Part shown: in pieces, positions 26,323 through 38,300 of the stretch
How the letters are laid out: every line of letters begins with the position of its first letter
How positions within the stretch are numbered: the first letter of the stretch is position 1
DNA from: an uncultured Carboxylicivirga sp.
Lineage (GTDB): Bacteria > Bacteroidota > Bacteroidia > Bacteroidales > Marinilabiliaceae
Direction: 5' to 3'
DNA length: 63,361 nucleotides
Assembly (NCBI GenBank): GCA_947491945.1
Contig: CANLLN010000027.1
Span: forward strand, 1 to 63,361
Notes under the pieces: model-generated
What the model saw: the letters and a program-made list of their open reading frames with translations, nothing else
Databases searched by the model: none
Told to the model about the DNA's origin: nothing
Made by a program: the position numbers and the translations under genes

Positions 26323-26769
26323 ATGAATTTAAATAACTTAAGACCTGCAAAAGGTTCGGTAAAGACCTCAAAACGTATCGGTCGTGGACAAGGATCCGGT
26401 CGCGGTGGAACTGCTACTCGCGGACATAAAGGAGCTAAGTCACGTTCGGGTTACTCACGTAAATTCGGTTTTGAGGGCGGACAGATGCCTTTGCAGCGAC
26501 GTGTTCCTAAATTCGGATTCAAAAACATTAACCGCGTTGAGTACAAGGCTGTAAACATTGAAATGTTGCAGGCTATCGTCGACAAAAATGAGGTGACTGT
26601 TATTGATCCTGAAGTTTTAAGACAAGCCGGTTTAGTTAGCAAGAATGACTTGGTAAAGATTTTAGGTAATGGTGAGCTGAAAGCCAAATTGGAAGTAAAA
26701 GCCCACGCATTTTCTGCATCTGCCACTAAAGCTATTGAAGCTGCTGAAGGAACCGTAGTAAAACTGTAA
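26323..26769 (+). CDS. rplO: 50S ribosomal protein L15
   Basis: Late-assembling 50S protein with a long Gly/Arg-rich N-terminal extension. The 148 residues begin MNLNNLRPAKGSVKTSKRIG, then GRGQGSGRGGTATRGHKGAK and FEGGQMPLQRRVPKFGF. The usual neighbour secY starts four bases after its stop. Confidence 0.97.
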   Translation: MNLNNLRPAKGSVKTSKRIGRGQGSGRGGTATRGHKGAKSRSGYSRKFGFEGGQMPLQRRVPKFGFKNINRVEYKAVNIEMLQAIVDKNEVTVIDPEVLRQAGLVSKNDLVKILGNGELKAKLEVKAHAFSASATKAIEAAEGTVVKL

Positions 26770-26773
26770 TTGA

Positions 26774-28120
26774 ATGAAACTATTCGAAACCATCCGCAAC
26801 ATCTGGAAAATTGAGGATCTGAAATCCAGAATTACAACAACCCTGGGCCTGTTATTGATTTATCGATTGGGCTCTTTTGTCGTACTCCCTGGTATTGATC
26901 CTACGCAACTAAGCGCGCTTAAAAGTCAAACAAGGGACGGGGTATTGGGCCTGCTCGATATGTTCTCAGGAGGAGCGTTTTCTAACGCATCCATCTTTGC
27001 ATTGGGTATTATGCCTTACATCTCTGCCTCCATCGTTATTCAATTGATGGGCATTGCCGTACCTTATTTTCAACGTCTTCAAAGGGAAGGTGAAAGTGGA
27101 CGTAGAAAAATCAATCAGATAACTCGTTATCTGACCGTATTGATTTTGGTGGTACAAGCGCCGGGTTACTTAACAAACCTATTTAATCAGTTGCCAGACG
27201 CGGCTTTTGTAGCTACTGGTTGGTCGTTTACTGTTACTAGCACAATCATTCTTACCGCAGGAACAATGTTCGTAATGTGGTTGGGTGAGCGTATTACCGA
27301 TAAAGGTATTGGTAACGGTATTTCGCTAATCATCATGATTGGTATTATAGCTCGCTTACCGCAATCGTTGTTTGCCGAGTTTATATCACGCATGGAAGCT
27401 GCTAGTGGAAGCGGTGGTTTGGTAATGTTGCTAATTGAGTTTGTTGTGTTGTTCTTCGTATTTGCCGGAACAATCGCTTTGGTACAGGGTACCCGTCGTA
27501 TTCCTGTGCAGTATGCCAAGCGAATTGTGGGTAACAAGCAATACGGAGGTGTTCGCCAATACATTCCCTTAAAAGTGAATGCAGCGGGTGTGATGCCAAT
27601 CATTTTTGCCCAGGCTATTATGTTCATACCTGTAACATTTGCAGGTTTTGTCGATAGCGAAACGGCAACAGGATTTGCTAGCATATTTGCTAACTTTACG
27701 GGTGTATGGTACAATGTTATTTTCGCCTTGATGATTATCGCTTTCACCTATTTTTATACTGCTATTACCATTAATCCAACGCAAATGGCGGAGGATATGA
27801 AGCGTAATGGTGGATTTATTCCGGGTGTTAAGCCGGGCAAGAAAACGGTAGAATTCTTAGACTCTGTGATGTCGAAAATTACTCTGCCGGGTTCTGTATT
27901 TCTTGCATTGGTTGCTATTTTGCCTGCCTTTGCAATGATGGCCGGTGTTGACCAGGGATTTGCTCAGTTCTATGGAGGTACTTCGTTACTGATTTTGGTA
28001 GGTGTGGTACTCGATACGCTGCAGCAAGTTGAAAGTCACTTGTTGATGCGTCATTACGATGGATTAACAAAGTCCGGGCGCATAATGGGCAGATCCGGAG
28101 GTGGAGCTGCGATATATTAA
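26774..28120 (+). CDS. secY: Protein translocase subunit SecY
   Basis: Channel subunit of the inner-membrane SecYEG translocon. The 448 residues contain ten predicted transmembrane segments. Recognisable parts are the plug-region and TM2 sequence (DMFSGGAFSNASIFALGIMP and YISASIVIQL), the cytoplasmic loops with RYLTVLILVVQ and QGTRRIPVQYAKR, and the C-terminal DTLQQVESHLLMRHYDG. It sits in the spc section between rplO and map, as is usual. Confidence 0.97.
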   Translation: MKLFETIRNIWKIEDLKSRITTTLGLLLIYRLGSFVVLPGIDPTQLSALKSQTRDGVLGLLDMFSGGAFSNASIFALGIMPYISASIVIQLMGIAVPYFQRLQREGESGRRKINQITRYLTVLILVVQAPGYLTNLFNQLPDAAFVATGWSFTVTSTIILTAGTMFVMWLGERITDKGIGNGISLIIMIGIIARLPQSLFAEFISRMEAASGSGGLVMLLIEFVVLFFVFAGTIALVQGTRRIPVQYAKRIVGNKQYGGVRQYIPLKVNAAGVMPIIFAQAIMFIPVTFAGFVDSETATGFASIFANFTGVWYNVIFALMIIAFTYFYTAITINPTQMAEDMKRNGGFIPGVKPGKKTVEFLDSVMSKITLPGSVFLALVAILPAFAMMAGVDQGFAQFYGGTSLLILVGVVLDTLQQVESHLLMRHYDGLTKSGRIMGRSGGGAAIY

Positions 28121-28139
28121 TTGAGGAACGATCATAAGT

Positions 28140-28925
28140 ATGATTTATTTAAAGACTGACGAAGAGATTGAGTTGATGCGTATTAGTAACCTTTTGGTTG
28201 CAAAAACGCTGGGTGAAGTTGCGAAGGCTATTAAGCCCGGAGTTTCTACGTTAGAGCTGGACAAAATAGCGGAGGCCTTCATTAGAGATAATGGAGGTAC
28301 TCCTGCCTTTTTAAACTATCAGGGCTTCCCGAATAGTTTATGCACCTCTGTTAATGAGCAGGTGGTTCATGGAATCCCTAACGATACGCCTTTGCAGGAA
28401 GGCGATGTAGTATCGGTAGATTGTGGTGTTTTATTAAACGATTTCTATGGTGACTCGGCCTACACTTTCCCGATTGGTGAAGTAGCCCCCGAGGTAAAGG
28501 CCTTGTTGGAGGCCACCAAGGCATCGTTGTACAAAGGCATTGAACAAGCCATCGATAATAATCGTTTGGGTGATGTAGGGCATGCCATTCAGAGCTACAC
28601 CGAAGAGCGTGGCTACTCAGTAGTGCGCGAAATGGTGGGACATGGAATCGGTAGAAACCTACATGAGGCACCCGAAGTGGCCAATTACGGACGCCGCGGG
28701 AATGGTACCAAATTAAAGTCGGGCATGGTAATTGCCATCGAGCCAATGATCAATCTTGGCAAACGGCAAATCGTGCAGGAAGACGATGGCTGGACCATCA
28801 GAACCATCGACAAAAAGGTATCGGCTCATTATGAACACACTGTAGCAGTAAGAAAAGGCGAAGCTGATATACTTTCTAGTTTTAAATTTGTAGAAGAAGT
28901 GTTACATTTGCAGTCTGAAAAATAA
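28140..28925 (+). CDS. map: Methionine aminopeptidase, type I
   Basis: Removes the initiator Met from new proteins. The 261-residue pita-bread enzyme has the metal ligands in VVSVDCGVLLNDFYGDSAYT (two Asp), GHGIGRNLHEAPEV (His), AIEPMINLG (Glu) and the terminal HYEHTVAV (Glu region). No N-terminal SH3-like or zinc extension, so type Ia. Encoded between secY and infA, a common arrangement. Confidence 0.96.
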   Translation: MIYLKTDEEIELMRISNLLVAKTLGEVAKAIKPGVSTLELDKIAEAFIRDNGGTPAFLNYQGFPNSLCTSVNEQVVHGIPNDTPLQEGDVVSVDCGVLLNDFYGDSAYTFPIGEVAPEVKALLEATKASLYKGIEQAIDNNRLGDVGHAIQSYTEERGYSVVREMVGHGIGRNLHEAPEVANYGRRGNGTKLKSGMVIAIEPMINLGKRQIVQEDDGWTIRTIDKKVSAHYEHTVAVRKGEADILSSFKFVEEVLHLQSEK

Positions 28926-28940
28926 AAAGTTACAAGAATT

Positions 28941-29159
28941 ATGGCGAAACAAGCCTCGATAGAACAAGACGGAACAATCATTGAAGCCTTATCCAATGCC
29001 ATGTTTAGAGTGGAATTGGAAAACGGACACATCATTACTGCACATATCTCGGGTAAGATGCGTATGCACTATATCAAGATTTTACCGGGAGATAGGGTGA
29101 AGGTAGAGATGTCGCCGTATGATTTGACAAAGGGAAGAATTTCCTATAGATACAAATAA
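28941..29159 (+). CDS. infA: Translation initiation factor IF-1
   Basis: S1-like OB-fold protein binding the 30S A site during initiation. Exactly 72 residues, with [20 protein letters not shown] at the start and [20 protein letters not shown] and [12 protein letters not shown] at the end. Located between map and rpmJ. Confidence 0.97.
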   Translation: MAKQASIEQDGTIIEALSNAMFRVELENGHIITAHISGKMRMHYIKILPGDRVKVEMSPYDLTKGRISYRYK

Positions 29160-29173
29160 TAAAGTGACCGATC

Positions 29174-29290
29174 ATGAAGGTTAGAGCATCTGTAAAGAAA
29201 AGAAGTGCCGAATGCAAAATCGTAAAACGCAAAGGGCGCTTGTACGTGATTAATAAAAAGAATCCAAAGTTTAAACAACGTCAAGGATAA
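29174..29290 (+). CDS. rpmJ: 50S ribosomal protein L36 (zinc-free form)
   Basis: A 38-residue protein beginning [20 protein letters not shown] and ending NPKFKQRQG, the L36 pattern and exact usual length. Of the canonical zinc ligands (Cys11, Cys14, Cys27, His32) only Cys14 remains; the others are Ser, Asn and Lys, so it should not bind zinc. Found between infA and rpsM. Confidence 0.95.
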   Translation: MKVRASVKKRSAECKIVKRKGRLYVINKKNPKFKQRQG

Positions 29291-29301
29291 ATTATAAGAT
29301 T

Positions 29302-29679
29302 ATGGCAAGGATTGCTGGAGTTGATATACCCTCGAACAAACGAGGAGAAATCGCTTTAACTTATATCTTCGGAATAGGTAGAAGCAGAGCACAAGAGATT
29401 CTTCAGAATGTTGGCGTTGACGCTAATATCAAAGTATCAGACTGGACCGACGAGCAGATTAAAGCGGTACGTGATAATATTTCTGACAATTTTAAGATTG
29501 AAGGAGAGTTACGTTCTGAAGTTCAATTGAACATCAAACGCTTGATGGACATCGGTTGTTACCGTGGTATTCGTCACCGTATTGGTTTACCCCTACGCGG
29601 ACAGTGCACCAAGAACAACGCTCGTACACGTAAAGGTAAGAAGAAGACTGTTGCAAATAAAAAGAAAGCCACTAAATAA
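29302..29679 (+). CDS. rpsM: 30S ribosomal protein S13
   Basis: Head protein contacting the P-site tRNA and the 50S subunit. The 125 residues begin [20 protein letters not shown] and have [14 protein letters not shown] and the C-terminal [20 protein letters not shown] with a basic tail. Ten bases before rpsK. Confidence 0.97.
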   Translation: MARIAGVDIPSNKRGEIALTYIFGIGRSRAQEILQNVGVDANIKVSDWTDEQIKAVRDNISDNFKIEGELRSEVQLNIKRLMDIGCYRGIRHRIGLPLRGQCTKNNARTRKGKKKTVANKKKATK

Positions 29680-29689
29680 TAAGTAAGAT

Positions 29690-30079
29690 ATGGCAAAGAA
29701 GTCAGGATCTCAAAAAAAGAGAGTTGTTAAGGTGGAGGCTGTTGGACAGGCTAATATCCATTCGTCTTTCAATAACATTATCGTATCGTTGGCCAATCAG
29801 AATGGCCAGGTGATTTCTTGGTCTAGTGCAGGTAAAATGGGTTTCCGTGGTTCTAAAAAGAACACGCCTTACGCTGCGCAGATGGCTGCTACTGATTGTT
29901 CAAAAGTAGCCTTCGATCTAGGACTGAGAAAGGTAAAAGTGTATGTGAAAGGACCGGGTAATGGTCGTGAGTCGGCTATTCGATCAATCCACGCTGCGGG
30001 TATTGAGGTAACTGAAATTGTTGACGTTACACCACTACCACACAATGGTTGTCGTCCTCCAAAAAGAAGACGAGTTTAA
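29690..30079 (+). CDS. rpsK: 30S ribosomal protein S11
   Basis: Platform protein at the mRNA exit. Its 129 residues match E. coli. Motifs: [40 protein letters not shown], and the terminal [19 protein letters not shown] 144-base gap without a gene separates it from rpsD. Confidence 0.97.
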   Translation: MAKKSGSQKKRVVKVEAVGQANIHSSFNNIIVSLANQNGQVISWSSAGKMGFRGSKKNTPYAAQMAATDCSKVAFDLGLRKVKVYVKGPGNGRESAIRSIHAAGIEVTEIVDVTPLPHNGCRPPKRRRV

Positions 30080-30223
30080 TTACTCGACTAGTTATTAACC
30101 ATAGATTTTTGATGGCAAATTTTGAATACGAATTGGTTATATGATTATTTCTCCTCTCTATAATCTAGCGGCTGCCATATTCAATATTTAAAATCAAAAA
30201 TTTAAAGTCAAAAATTTAGAAGA

Positions 30224-30829
30224 ATGGCTAGATATATTGGTCCAAAAACACGAATCGCCCGTAAATTCGGTGAGGCGATTTATGGTCCGGATAAGAATTT
30301 CGAAAGAAGAAATTTCCCTCCCGGACAACATGGTAATAACCGCAGACGTAAGACTAGTGAATACGGTTTGCAGTTAAAAGAAAAGCAAAAAGCTAAGTAC
30401 ACTTACGGAGTGTTGGAAAAGCAGTTCCGTAACCTGTTTAAGAAAGCTTCACGAAGCAAAGGTATTACAGGTGAGGTGTTACTTGGTCTTCTGGAATCTC
30501 GTTTGGATAACGTTGTTTATCGTATGGGAATTGCTCCAACAAGAGCAGCTGCAAGACAGCTTGTATCGCACCGTCACATTACAGTGGATGGGCAAATCGT
30601 AAACATTGCTTCCTATCAGGTGAAAGCCGATCAGGTAGTAGCTGTTCGCGAAAAGTCAAAATCGCTTGAAGTTATTTCAACTGCATTGGCTAATACAGGT
30701 GTGCATAAATATTCCTGGATAGAATGGGACCAAGATTCATTTGCAGGTAAATTCTTAAATGTACCTGAAAGAAGTGATATTCCTGAAAATATTAAAGAGC
30801 AGTTGATAGTTGAATTGTATTCTAAATAA
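30224..30829 (+). CDS. rpsD: 30S ribosomal protein S4 (zinc-free form)
   Basis: 16S rRNA 5'-domain nucleator, and autoregulator of the alpha operon in E. coli. The 201 residues include [20 protein letters not shown] and the S4 RNA-binding domain [20 protein letters not shown] with [16 protein letters not shown]. No Cys is present in the N-terminal region, so it is the zinc-free type. The preceding 144-base gap, AT-rich with a repeated TCAAAAATTTA near 30194-30217, is the only sizeable break in the alpha section and could hold a control site. Confidence 0.97.
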   Translation: MARYIGPKTRIARKFGEAIYGPDKNFERRNFPPGQHGNNRRRKTSEYGLQLKEKQKAKYTYGVLEKQFRNLFKKASRSKGITGEVLLGLLESRLDNVVYRMGIAPTRAAARQLVSHRHITVDGQIVNIASYQVKADQVVAVREKSKSLEVISTALANTGVHKYSWIEWDQDSFAGKFLNVPERSDIPENIKEQLIVELYSK

Positions 30830-30838
30830 TTAATTCTT

Positions 30839-31831
30839 ATGGCAATATTAGCATTCCAAAAACCAGATAAAGTAATTATGCTGGAGGCCGACGAAAAATT
30901 CGGCAAATTTGAATTTCGTCCGCTTGAACCAGGGTATGGTATTACCGTTGGAAATGCCTTAAGAAGAATATTGTTGTCCTCGTTAGAGGGATACGCAATT
31001 ACCACTGTCAAGATCGAAGGTGTAGATCATGAATTCACCAGCATCCCTGGTGTGCTTAATGATGTCACCGAAATCGTTCTTAATCTTAAGCAGGTACGCT
31101 TCAAAAACCTGGTAGAAGACACTGATCAGGAAACTGTGACGGTTAGTATATCGGGTAAAGAAGAATTTACAGCCGGCGATTTGAACCAGTTTATGACCGG
31201 TTTTGAGGTGCTAAACCCTGAATTGGTTATTGCTAAGATGAACGCGGAAGTAAATCTGCAAATGGTGTTGACCATTGAGAAAGGAAGAGGTTATGTTCCT
31301 TCCGAGGAAAATAAACCAGCTGAGGCAGAATTTGGGTTAATTGCTATCGATTCAATCTTTACACCTATTCGCAACGTTAAGTATGCGATCGAAAACTATC
31401 GTGTTGAGCAAAAAACCGACTACGAAAAGTTAGTATTAGAAATTGAATCGGATGGTTCAATCCATCCTAAAGATGCATTGAAAGAAGCTGCTAAAATATT
31501 GATTTATCACTTTATGCTGTTCTCTGATGAGAAGATTACACTCGACTCAGATGAGAAGTTCGGTAATGAAGAATTTGATGAAGAAGTATTGCATATGCGT
31601 CAGCTTCTGAAGACAAAGCTGGTTGACATGGACTTATCAGTACGTGCGCTTAACTGTTTGAAAGCTGCCGATGTGGAAACATTGGGTGAGCTGGTTACTT
31701 TTAATCGTAACGATCTGTTGAAGTTCCGTAACTTCGGTAAGAAGTCACTGACTGAGCTGGATGATCTCCTGCTTAACATGGGACTTACTTTCGGAATGGA
31801 TACCGCAAAGTATAAATTAGACAAGGAATAA
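30839..31831 (+). CDS. rpoA: RNA polymerase alpha subunit
   Basis: Assembles core RNA polymerase and contacts activators. The 330 residues have the alpha-NTD dimerisation core ([48 protein letters not shown]) to about residue 230, then the CTD with [20 protein letters not shown] and [17 protein letters not shown]. The promoter UP-element-binding surface is in this CTD. Between rpsD and rplQ, as usual. Confidence 0.97.
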   Translation: MAILAFQKPDKVIMLEADEKFGKFEFRPLEPGYGITVGNALRRILLSSLEGYAITTVKIEGVDHEFTSIPGVLNDVTEIVLNLKQVRFKNLVEDTDQETVTVSISGKEEFTAGDLNQFMTGFEVLNPELVIAKMNAEVNLQMVLTIEKGRGYVPSEENKPAEAEFGLIAIDSIFTPIRNVKYAIENYRVEQKTDYEKLVLEIESDGSIHPKDALKEAAKILIYHFMLFSDEKITLDSDEKFGNEEFDEEVLHMRQLLKTKLVDMDLSVRALNCLKAADVETLGELVTFNRNDLLKFRNFGKKSLTELDDLLLNMGLTFGMDTAKYKLDKE

Positions 31832-31836
31832 TAGCG

Positions 31837-32355
31837 ATGAGACATAGAAAGAAATTTAATCATTTAGGTCGTAAGAGCGCCCATCGCAAAGCGATGTTGG
31901 CGAACATGGCTTCCTCATTGATTCTTCACAAACGAATCAAGACAACGGTGGCCAAGGCCAAAGCGCTGCGTATGTACGTTGAGCCGCTTATCACAAAAAC
32001 TAAAGGTCTGGATACTGTGGAGGCTAAAATGCACGCTCACAGAACCGTATTTTCAGTTCTTAAAGATAAGTACGCCGTTAAGGAGTTGTTCGAAGAGGTA
32101 GCCGGAAAGGTTGCTGACCGTCCGGGAGGATACACACGTATTTTGAAGTTAGGTAACCGTATTGGTGATAACGCTGAGATGTGTTTGATCGAATTGGTGG
32201 ACTATAACGAAAATATGCTGGAAACCAAGAAGTCCTCTTCAGCTGGTAAAAGAACACGACGCGGACGTAGAAAATCAACTGCTGAAAAGGCCGTTGCAGA
32301 AACACCTGCTCAGGAGCAGGCTTCTGAAACTACGGATGCTGACTCAAAAGAATAA
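31837..32355 (+). CDS. rplQ: 50S ribosomal protein L17 with C-terminal extension
   Basis: Tunnel-exit region protein. The core of about 125 residues begins [20 protein letters not shown] and contains [22 protein letters not shown] and [20 protein letters not shown]. It is followed by about 45 residues rich in Lys/Arg then Ala/Glu ([18 protein letters not shown]), a low-complexity tail common in Bacteroidota and absent from E. coli. Last gene of the ribosomal unit; two terminators follow. Confidence 0.96.
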   Translation: MRHRKKFNHLGRKSAHRKAMLANMASSLILHKRIKTTVAKAKALRMYVEPLITKTKGLDTVEAKMHAHRTVFSVLKDKYAVKELFEEVAGKVADRPGGYTRILKLGNRIGDNAEMCLIELVDYNENMLETKKSSSAGKRTRRGRRKSTAEKAVAETPAQEQASETTDADSKE

Positions 32356-32364
32356 ATCATGGAT

Positions 32365-32398
32365 AAAAAAGGAAAGACTTTCGTTTTTCCTTTTTTTT
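32365..32398 (+). terminator. Terminator 1 after rplQ
   Basis: AAAAAAGGAAA pairs with TTTCC plus a T run around a short loop, immediately after the last ribosomal gene. Confidence 0.65.
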
Positions 32399-32416
32399 CT
32401 TGAAATTGCTTTGAAA

Positions 32417-32452
32417 GGGGATAATGAGTTAGGTGCATTATCCTTTTTTTTT
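32417..32452 (+). terminator. Terminator 2 after rplQ
   Basis: GGATAATG pairs with CATTATCC around a 9-base loop, followed by nine T. Tandem with the previous one, it separates the ribosomal unit from eno. Confidence 0.8.
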
Positions 32453-32465
32453 GATTAATAATCAA
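32451..32465. promoter_or_regulatory. Palindrome in front of eno
   Basis: TTGATTA-A-TAATCAA is a perfect 15-base palindrome about 20 bases before the eno ATG. It may be an operator or chance in AT-rich sequence. Confidence 0.3.
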
Positions 32466-32473
32466 TACAATAA

Positions 32474-33787
<1,314 letters not shown>

Positions 33788-33810
33788 GCTCTTCTGCTTG
33801 TAATGATATA

Positions 33811-33840
33811 AAAGGCTGGCCGCATAGGTCAGCCTTTTTT
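33811..33840 (+). terminator. Terminator after eno
   Basis: AAAGGCTG pairs with CAGCCTTT around a ten-base loop, followed by T6. Confidence 0.75.
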
Positions 33841-33940
33841 GGCTTGATACCCCGGCGAAAACAATTCGGCATTTTGTGTGTTTTAAAATTGCCTTATCCG
33901 CAGCGCAAGGCATTGTATTAATTCAATCAGCTAACTCACT

Positions 33941-35251
33941 ATGGATTATATTAAAGAACGCATTATTGAGATTGGCCGGCCCAAAGCCGAGATGGTTAGA
34001 GATCTCATTAAAAAGCATGGCGATGAAGTTATTCAGGAAGTTACTCTGGGGCAGGTCCTATCTGGCATGAAAGGGGTGGTCTCTCTGTTAACCTGTACCT
34101 CAAAGTTAGATCCCGAAGAAGGCATTCGTTTCCGGGGTTATACCATTCCGCAGTTGCAGCAACTATTGCCTAAAATGAACCCTAAAGGGGAGCCACTCCC
34201 CGAAGGATTGTTTTACCTTATGCTGACCGGTGAATTGCCCACCAAGGATGATGTGAACCATATTAGTGAGCAGTGGGCGCAAAGGGCACAAGGCATCCCT
34301 CCTCATGTGTTTGATGTGATCAATGCCTTACCTAAGGATGCGCACCCCATGATTCAGTTTAATAACGCTATTCTGGCCATGTCAACGGAGTCGCAGTTTC
34401 GCAAAGCTTACCTTACGGGTATGGATAAAAAAGACTATTGGGGGCCGACCTATGAAGGTGTTATGGATCTTATTTCGCGACTGCCCGTGATAGCTGCCTA
34501 CATCTATCGCAGAGTGTTTCATAATGAGGAATATATTGATATCGATCCTAACCACGACTGGGCGGCTAACCTTGCTCATATGATGGGACACGACACCACA
34601 GAGGTACATCGCCTGATGCGCCTTTACATGGTAATACATGCCGATCATGAAGGAGGTAATGTATCGGCCCATGCCACTCATCTTGTGGGTTCGGCATTAT
34701 CCAACCCCTATTATAGTTTCTCGGCGGGCATGAATGGACTCGCAGGACCTTTGCATGGCATGGCTAACCAAAATGTGATGCATTGGATTCATAAGATGCT
34801 GCGCGAGATAGGAGATGAAAATCCCAGTGAGTCGCAGATACGTGATTATGCCGAGATGACTTTAAAAAATGGGCAGGTGATTCCCGGATATGGTCATGCT
34901 GTATTGCGAAAAACAGATCCGCGTTTTACCGTACAGCTTGAGTTTGCCAAGAAATATGCGCCCGATGCACACCTTATTCAGCTCGTAGATAGAATATATA
35001 AAGTAGTGCCCGATGTATTGGCCAAGACGGGTAAGGTAAAGAATCCGTGGCCTAATGTGGATGCCATCAGCGGCTCTTTACTGACTTCGTTTGGCATTAC
35101 CGAATATCCTATCTATACCGTTCTTTTTGGTGTATCACGTGCCTTGGGGGTACTCACGCAATTGATATGGGATCGACTATACGGATTACCCATTGAACGG
35201 CCAAAATCCGAAAATCTCCAATGGTTTATTGATCGGGTTAACTATAAATAG
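33941..35251 (+). CDS. gltA: Citrate synthase, eukaryote-like type
   Basis: Condenses acetyl-CoA and oxaloacetate to citrate. The 436-residue protein has the three catalytic residues: His in AGPLHGMANQNVMHWI, His in VIPGYGHAVLRKTDPR and Asp in WPNVDAISGSLL. The GPLHGxANQ and PGYGHAVLRxTDPR sequences and the long N-terminal helix resemble mitochondrial-type enzymes rather than the hexameric, NADH-controlled E. coli GltA, which is usual in Bacteroidota. It stands alone, ended by a hairpin at 35255. 2-methylcitrate synthase is an alternative that sequence reading cannot fully exclude. Confidence 0.9.
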   Translation: MDYIKERIIEIGRPKAEMVRDLIKKHGDEVIQEVTLGQVLSGMKGVVSLLTCTSKLDPEEGIRFRGYTIPQLQQLLPKMNPKGEPLPEGLFYLMLTGELPTKDDVNHISEQWAQRAQGIPPHVFDVINALPKDAHPMIQFNNAILAMSTESQFRKAYLTGMDKKDYWGPTYEGVMDLISRLPVIAAYIYRRVFHNEEYIDIDPNHDWAANLAHMMGHDTTEVHRLMRLYMVIHADHEGGNVSAHATHLVGSALSNPYYSFSAGMNGLAGPLHGMANQNVMHWIHKMLREIGDENPSESQIRDYAEMTLKNGQVIPGYGHAVLRKTDPRFTVQLEFAKKYAPDAHLIQLVDRIYKVVPDVLAKTGKVKNPWPNVDAISGSLLTSFGITEYPIYTVLFGVSRALGVLTQLIWDRLYGLPIERPKSENLQWFIDRVNYK

Positions 35252-35254
35252 TAA

Positions 35255-35282
35255 AGAAGGGAGGCAGCGCCTCTCTTTTTTG
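35255..35282 (+). terminator. Terminator after citrate synthase gene
   Basis: GAGGC-AGC-GCCTC short-loop hairpin extended by A/T pairs, followed by T6. Confidence 0.65.
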
Positions 35283-35392
35283 TAAGCAATAAGTGAGTTT
35301 CAAATGAAAATTCGAACTTAGCGTAATTCTTCATCAGTATTTAGGGAGTATACTTACGTTTCTTTCCAGCAATACAATTGTTATAAGATCGT

Positions 35393-38300
35393 ATGTTTTT
35401 ATTACTTTTATCAGCAATGAGTGCATTAATAGAAAGGGTATTCCGCAGGGTTGCTATCAATGGAGCTGCACTGCGTTTTTGTTTTGCTATTGTTCTGATA
35501 GTGAGTGGGAGTGGTGCTGCTTGGTCACAGCGTGGGCACCTTTCGGTGGAGCAGTTTACCATTAGCGAAGGGCTTTCAAATAGTCATATCACTGCGCTTT
35601 TTCAGGATAGCCGTGGTTATTTATGGGTGGGAACGACTGATGGCTTAAACCGTTACGATGGTTATAATTTTGTCGTTTTCAGGCATCATCCTCTTGAGGA
35701 TAGCACCCTGATAGGTAATTATGTACAGACTATTGCCGAAACGCCCGATGGTAATATATGGGTGGGCACGCGCAACAACGGTATTGCTATCTGGAAAAGG
35801 CAGAGTGGCAAGTTTATTAATCTGGGTAAAGGATCGGAGCTTTTTAAATCCTTGCATGAGTATGGGGTTTATGGTATGCACTGCGAAGGGGAAAATATTT
35901 GGGTGAAGACGCGCAATGCCATCGCAAAAGTTAACTACCGGACCCATGCATTTACTAATTATGATCATTATTCCTCGGTGCTGAAGAGAGGAAATAGTGC
36001 GCGTTACCCGGTAATAGGTGACGAGGCCAGAGTGTGGTTTGGCTCAAAAGATGGTATTCAGTATATCGAGGCTGGCCATAAGGCCATTCAGCGAGTGGAG
36101 GCCGCTGATAAGCACGAGCAAAATGAAGTTAGCAGCTTGCTTGGGCTCCGCGATAGTATATTACTGGCTGGCTCTTCGAAGGGGCTCACTAAGTATAATA
36201 TTGTTGATGGCACCATGACAAACCTTCATAAAGCCGATAGCCCCTATTCTGCAGATGGTATTTATTCAATGGTGTGTGTTAAAGGCGGTGATGTGTGGCT
36301 GGCAACAGCGCAGGGGCTTATGTATATGCACGCTCCCTATGAGCATTATGCAGTCTTCCCGATTCCTAACCATCTTCGAAAATCATTTACGCATATAAGC
36401 ACTATCATGGAAGATGCCAGTGGCTTATTATGGGTGGGTACTCAGCAGAATGGCTTGTTTAAAATAGATCGTAAGCCCACCAAATTCTCAACTATCGGAT
36501 TACACGATGATGTGGAGTATCCCATGGATTGCTACGATTTTACAGCGGTGTTTGTCGATGAGCACAGCAACCTGTGGCTCGGTAGTGCACAGCAGGGGTT
36601 GTACTGGATTAACAGGGCTAACAGGCAGTTCAGGCAATATACAATTTACCCACCTTTTGTGTCACGGAACGATCCCTCAGTAAATACCATTTACAAAGAC
36701 TCAAAGGATAAAATATGGCTGGGCACTGAAGAAGGAATTTTTATTTTGCACAAGGGAAGTAAACGCGTGCAGGAGTTTGATTATGGCAATAATAGCGATT
36801 TCCGTTATTTATTGAAAAGTAATACTATCAACGATATTATAGAAGATCGCCTGGGGGATATGTGGTTTGCCACACAGTTTGGTTTGTATCGTTATGATGG
36901 ACAGAAAATGATGAGTTATTGGGCCGACGATGATGACGAATATGGCCTGTGCGATGATGAGATTAATGTGCTTTTCCAAGATGTTGATGGTTTGTTATGG
37001 ATTGGCACCAATAATGGGGTGAACACTTATAATGTCGTGTCAAAAACTTTTCAGCGTATTCAAAATCAAAAAGGAGAACCCCGAGTGTTGAGCAATAATA
37101 TCATTTCAGCTTTCGCTGAGGATCATGATAAGATTGTCATCGGCACGCATTCGGGTCTTTCCTATTTCGATAAAAATCGCCATTCCAGTGGCTTTTGGGA
37201 GTATGATGATTTGGTGAATGCCAAAATATATGGGCTTGAGATAGATGCCTATAACCGAATTTGGATAAGCACCGGCAATGGTATCTCTTCGATTATTCCG
37301 GGGACGCCGCCTTTCAAATATAATCGTAACGATGGTGTGCCTGACTATAATTTTAATGTTGGTGCATCCTTTCGTCATGGAAATAGTGAGTTGCTCTTTG
37401 GCGGCGATAAAGGGCTTACCATCATCAACACCGAAGAGGTGCCCATCAATAATAATAAGCCCAAGATGGTTATTAATGGTGTAAAGGTATTTCATAAGGG
37501 CAAAGTGGTAAATCAATTTCAAGGTGAGCATGCCGGCATTGATGTATTGTATCGTCGTAATACCATGGTGCAGGTGTCGTTTGCCGCTCTTGAATATACC
37601 TATCCTAAGGCCAATACCTATCGGGTTAAGTTAGAGGGGCATGATGAGGATTGGCGCGATGTTACGCTTCAGAATTTTGTTAACTTCTCAAATTTGTCAC
37701 CCGGCAGCTACACCCTTAAAGTCATAGGCTCTAACAATGATGGTGTGCCCTGCGATAAGCCTGCTGAGCTTCTCATTTCTGTTAATCCGCCCTTATGGAT
37801 GTCGGGCTATGCCTATGCCTTTTATATTATTTTTGGCATTCTGCTGATTCAGACTTTGATCAACTACCGTATTCGCAACTACCGCAAAGCCTATCAGGCA
37901 CTTAACGAGAAGGCCGGTGATAAGCAAAAAATTGAAGAGCAGAAGGAGCGGCTGTCGCGCATTCATCAGAGCCTGACTGATAGTATCAGCTATGCCAAGC
38001 GCATACAGGAGGCCATGATACCCTCGGAGGATATGGTGAAAGAGATTATCCCTGACTCCTTTATTTATTTTCGACCTAAAGACATTGTTAGTGGTGACTT
38101 TTATTGGGTATACCGGCGTGAGCAGAAAGTATTTTTAGCCGCTGTTGATTGCACCGGGCATGGCGTACCGGGTGCTTTTATGTCGATCATTGGCTACGAC
38201 CTGTTGAAGAAAATTGTGGAAATACAGGAAGTATCGTGTACGGCACGTATCCTTAATCGCCTGAGTGAGGAGGTGGCTCAAACCTTTAAAGCCAATAGTA

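Noticed and set aside
27187-27747. Minus-strand frame of 186 codons opposite secY
   Set aside because: Antisense to SecY transmembrane segments; composition reflects the complementary strand.
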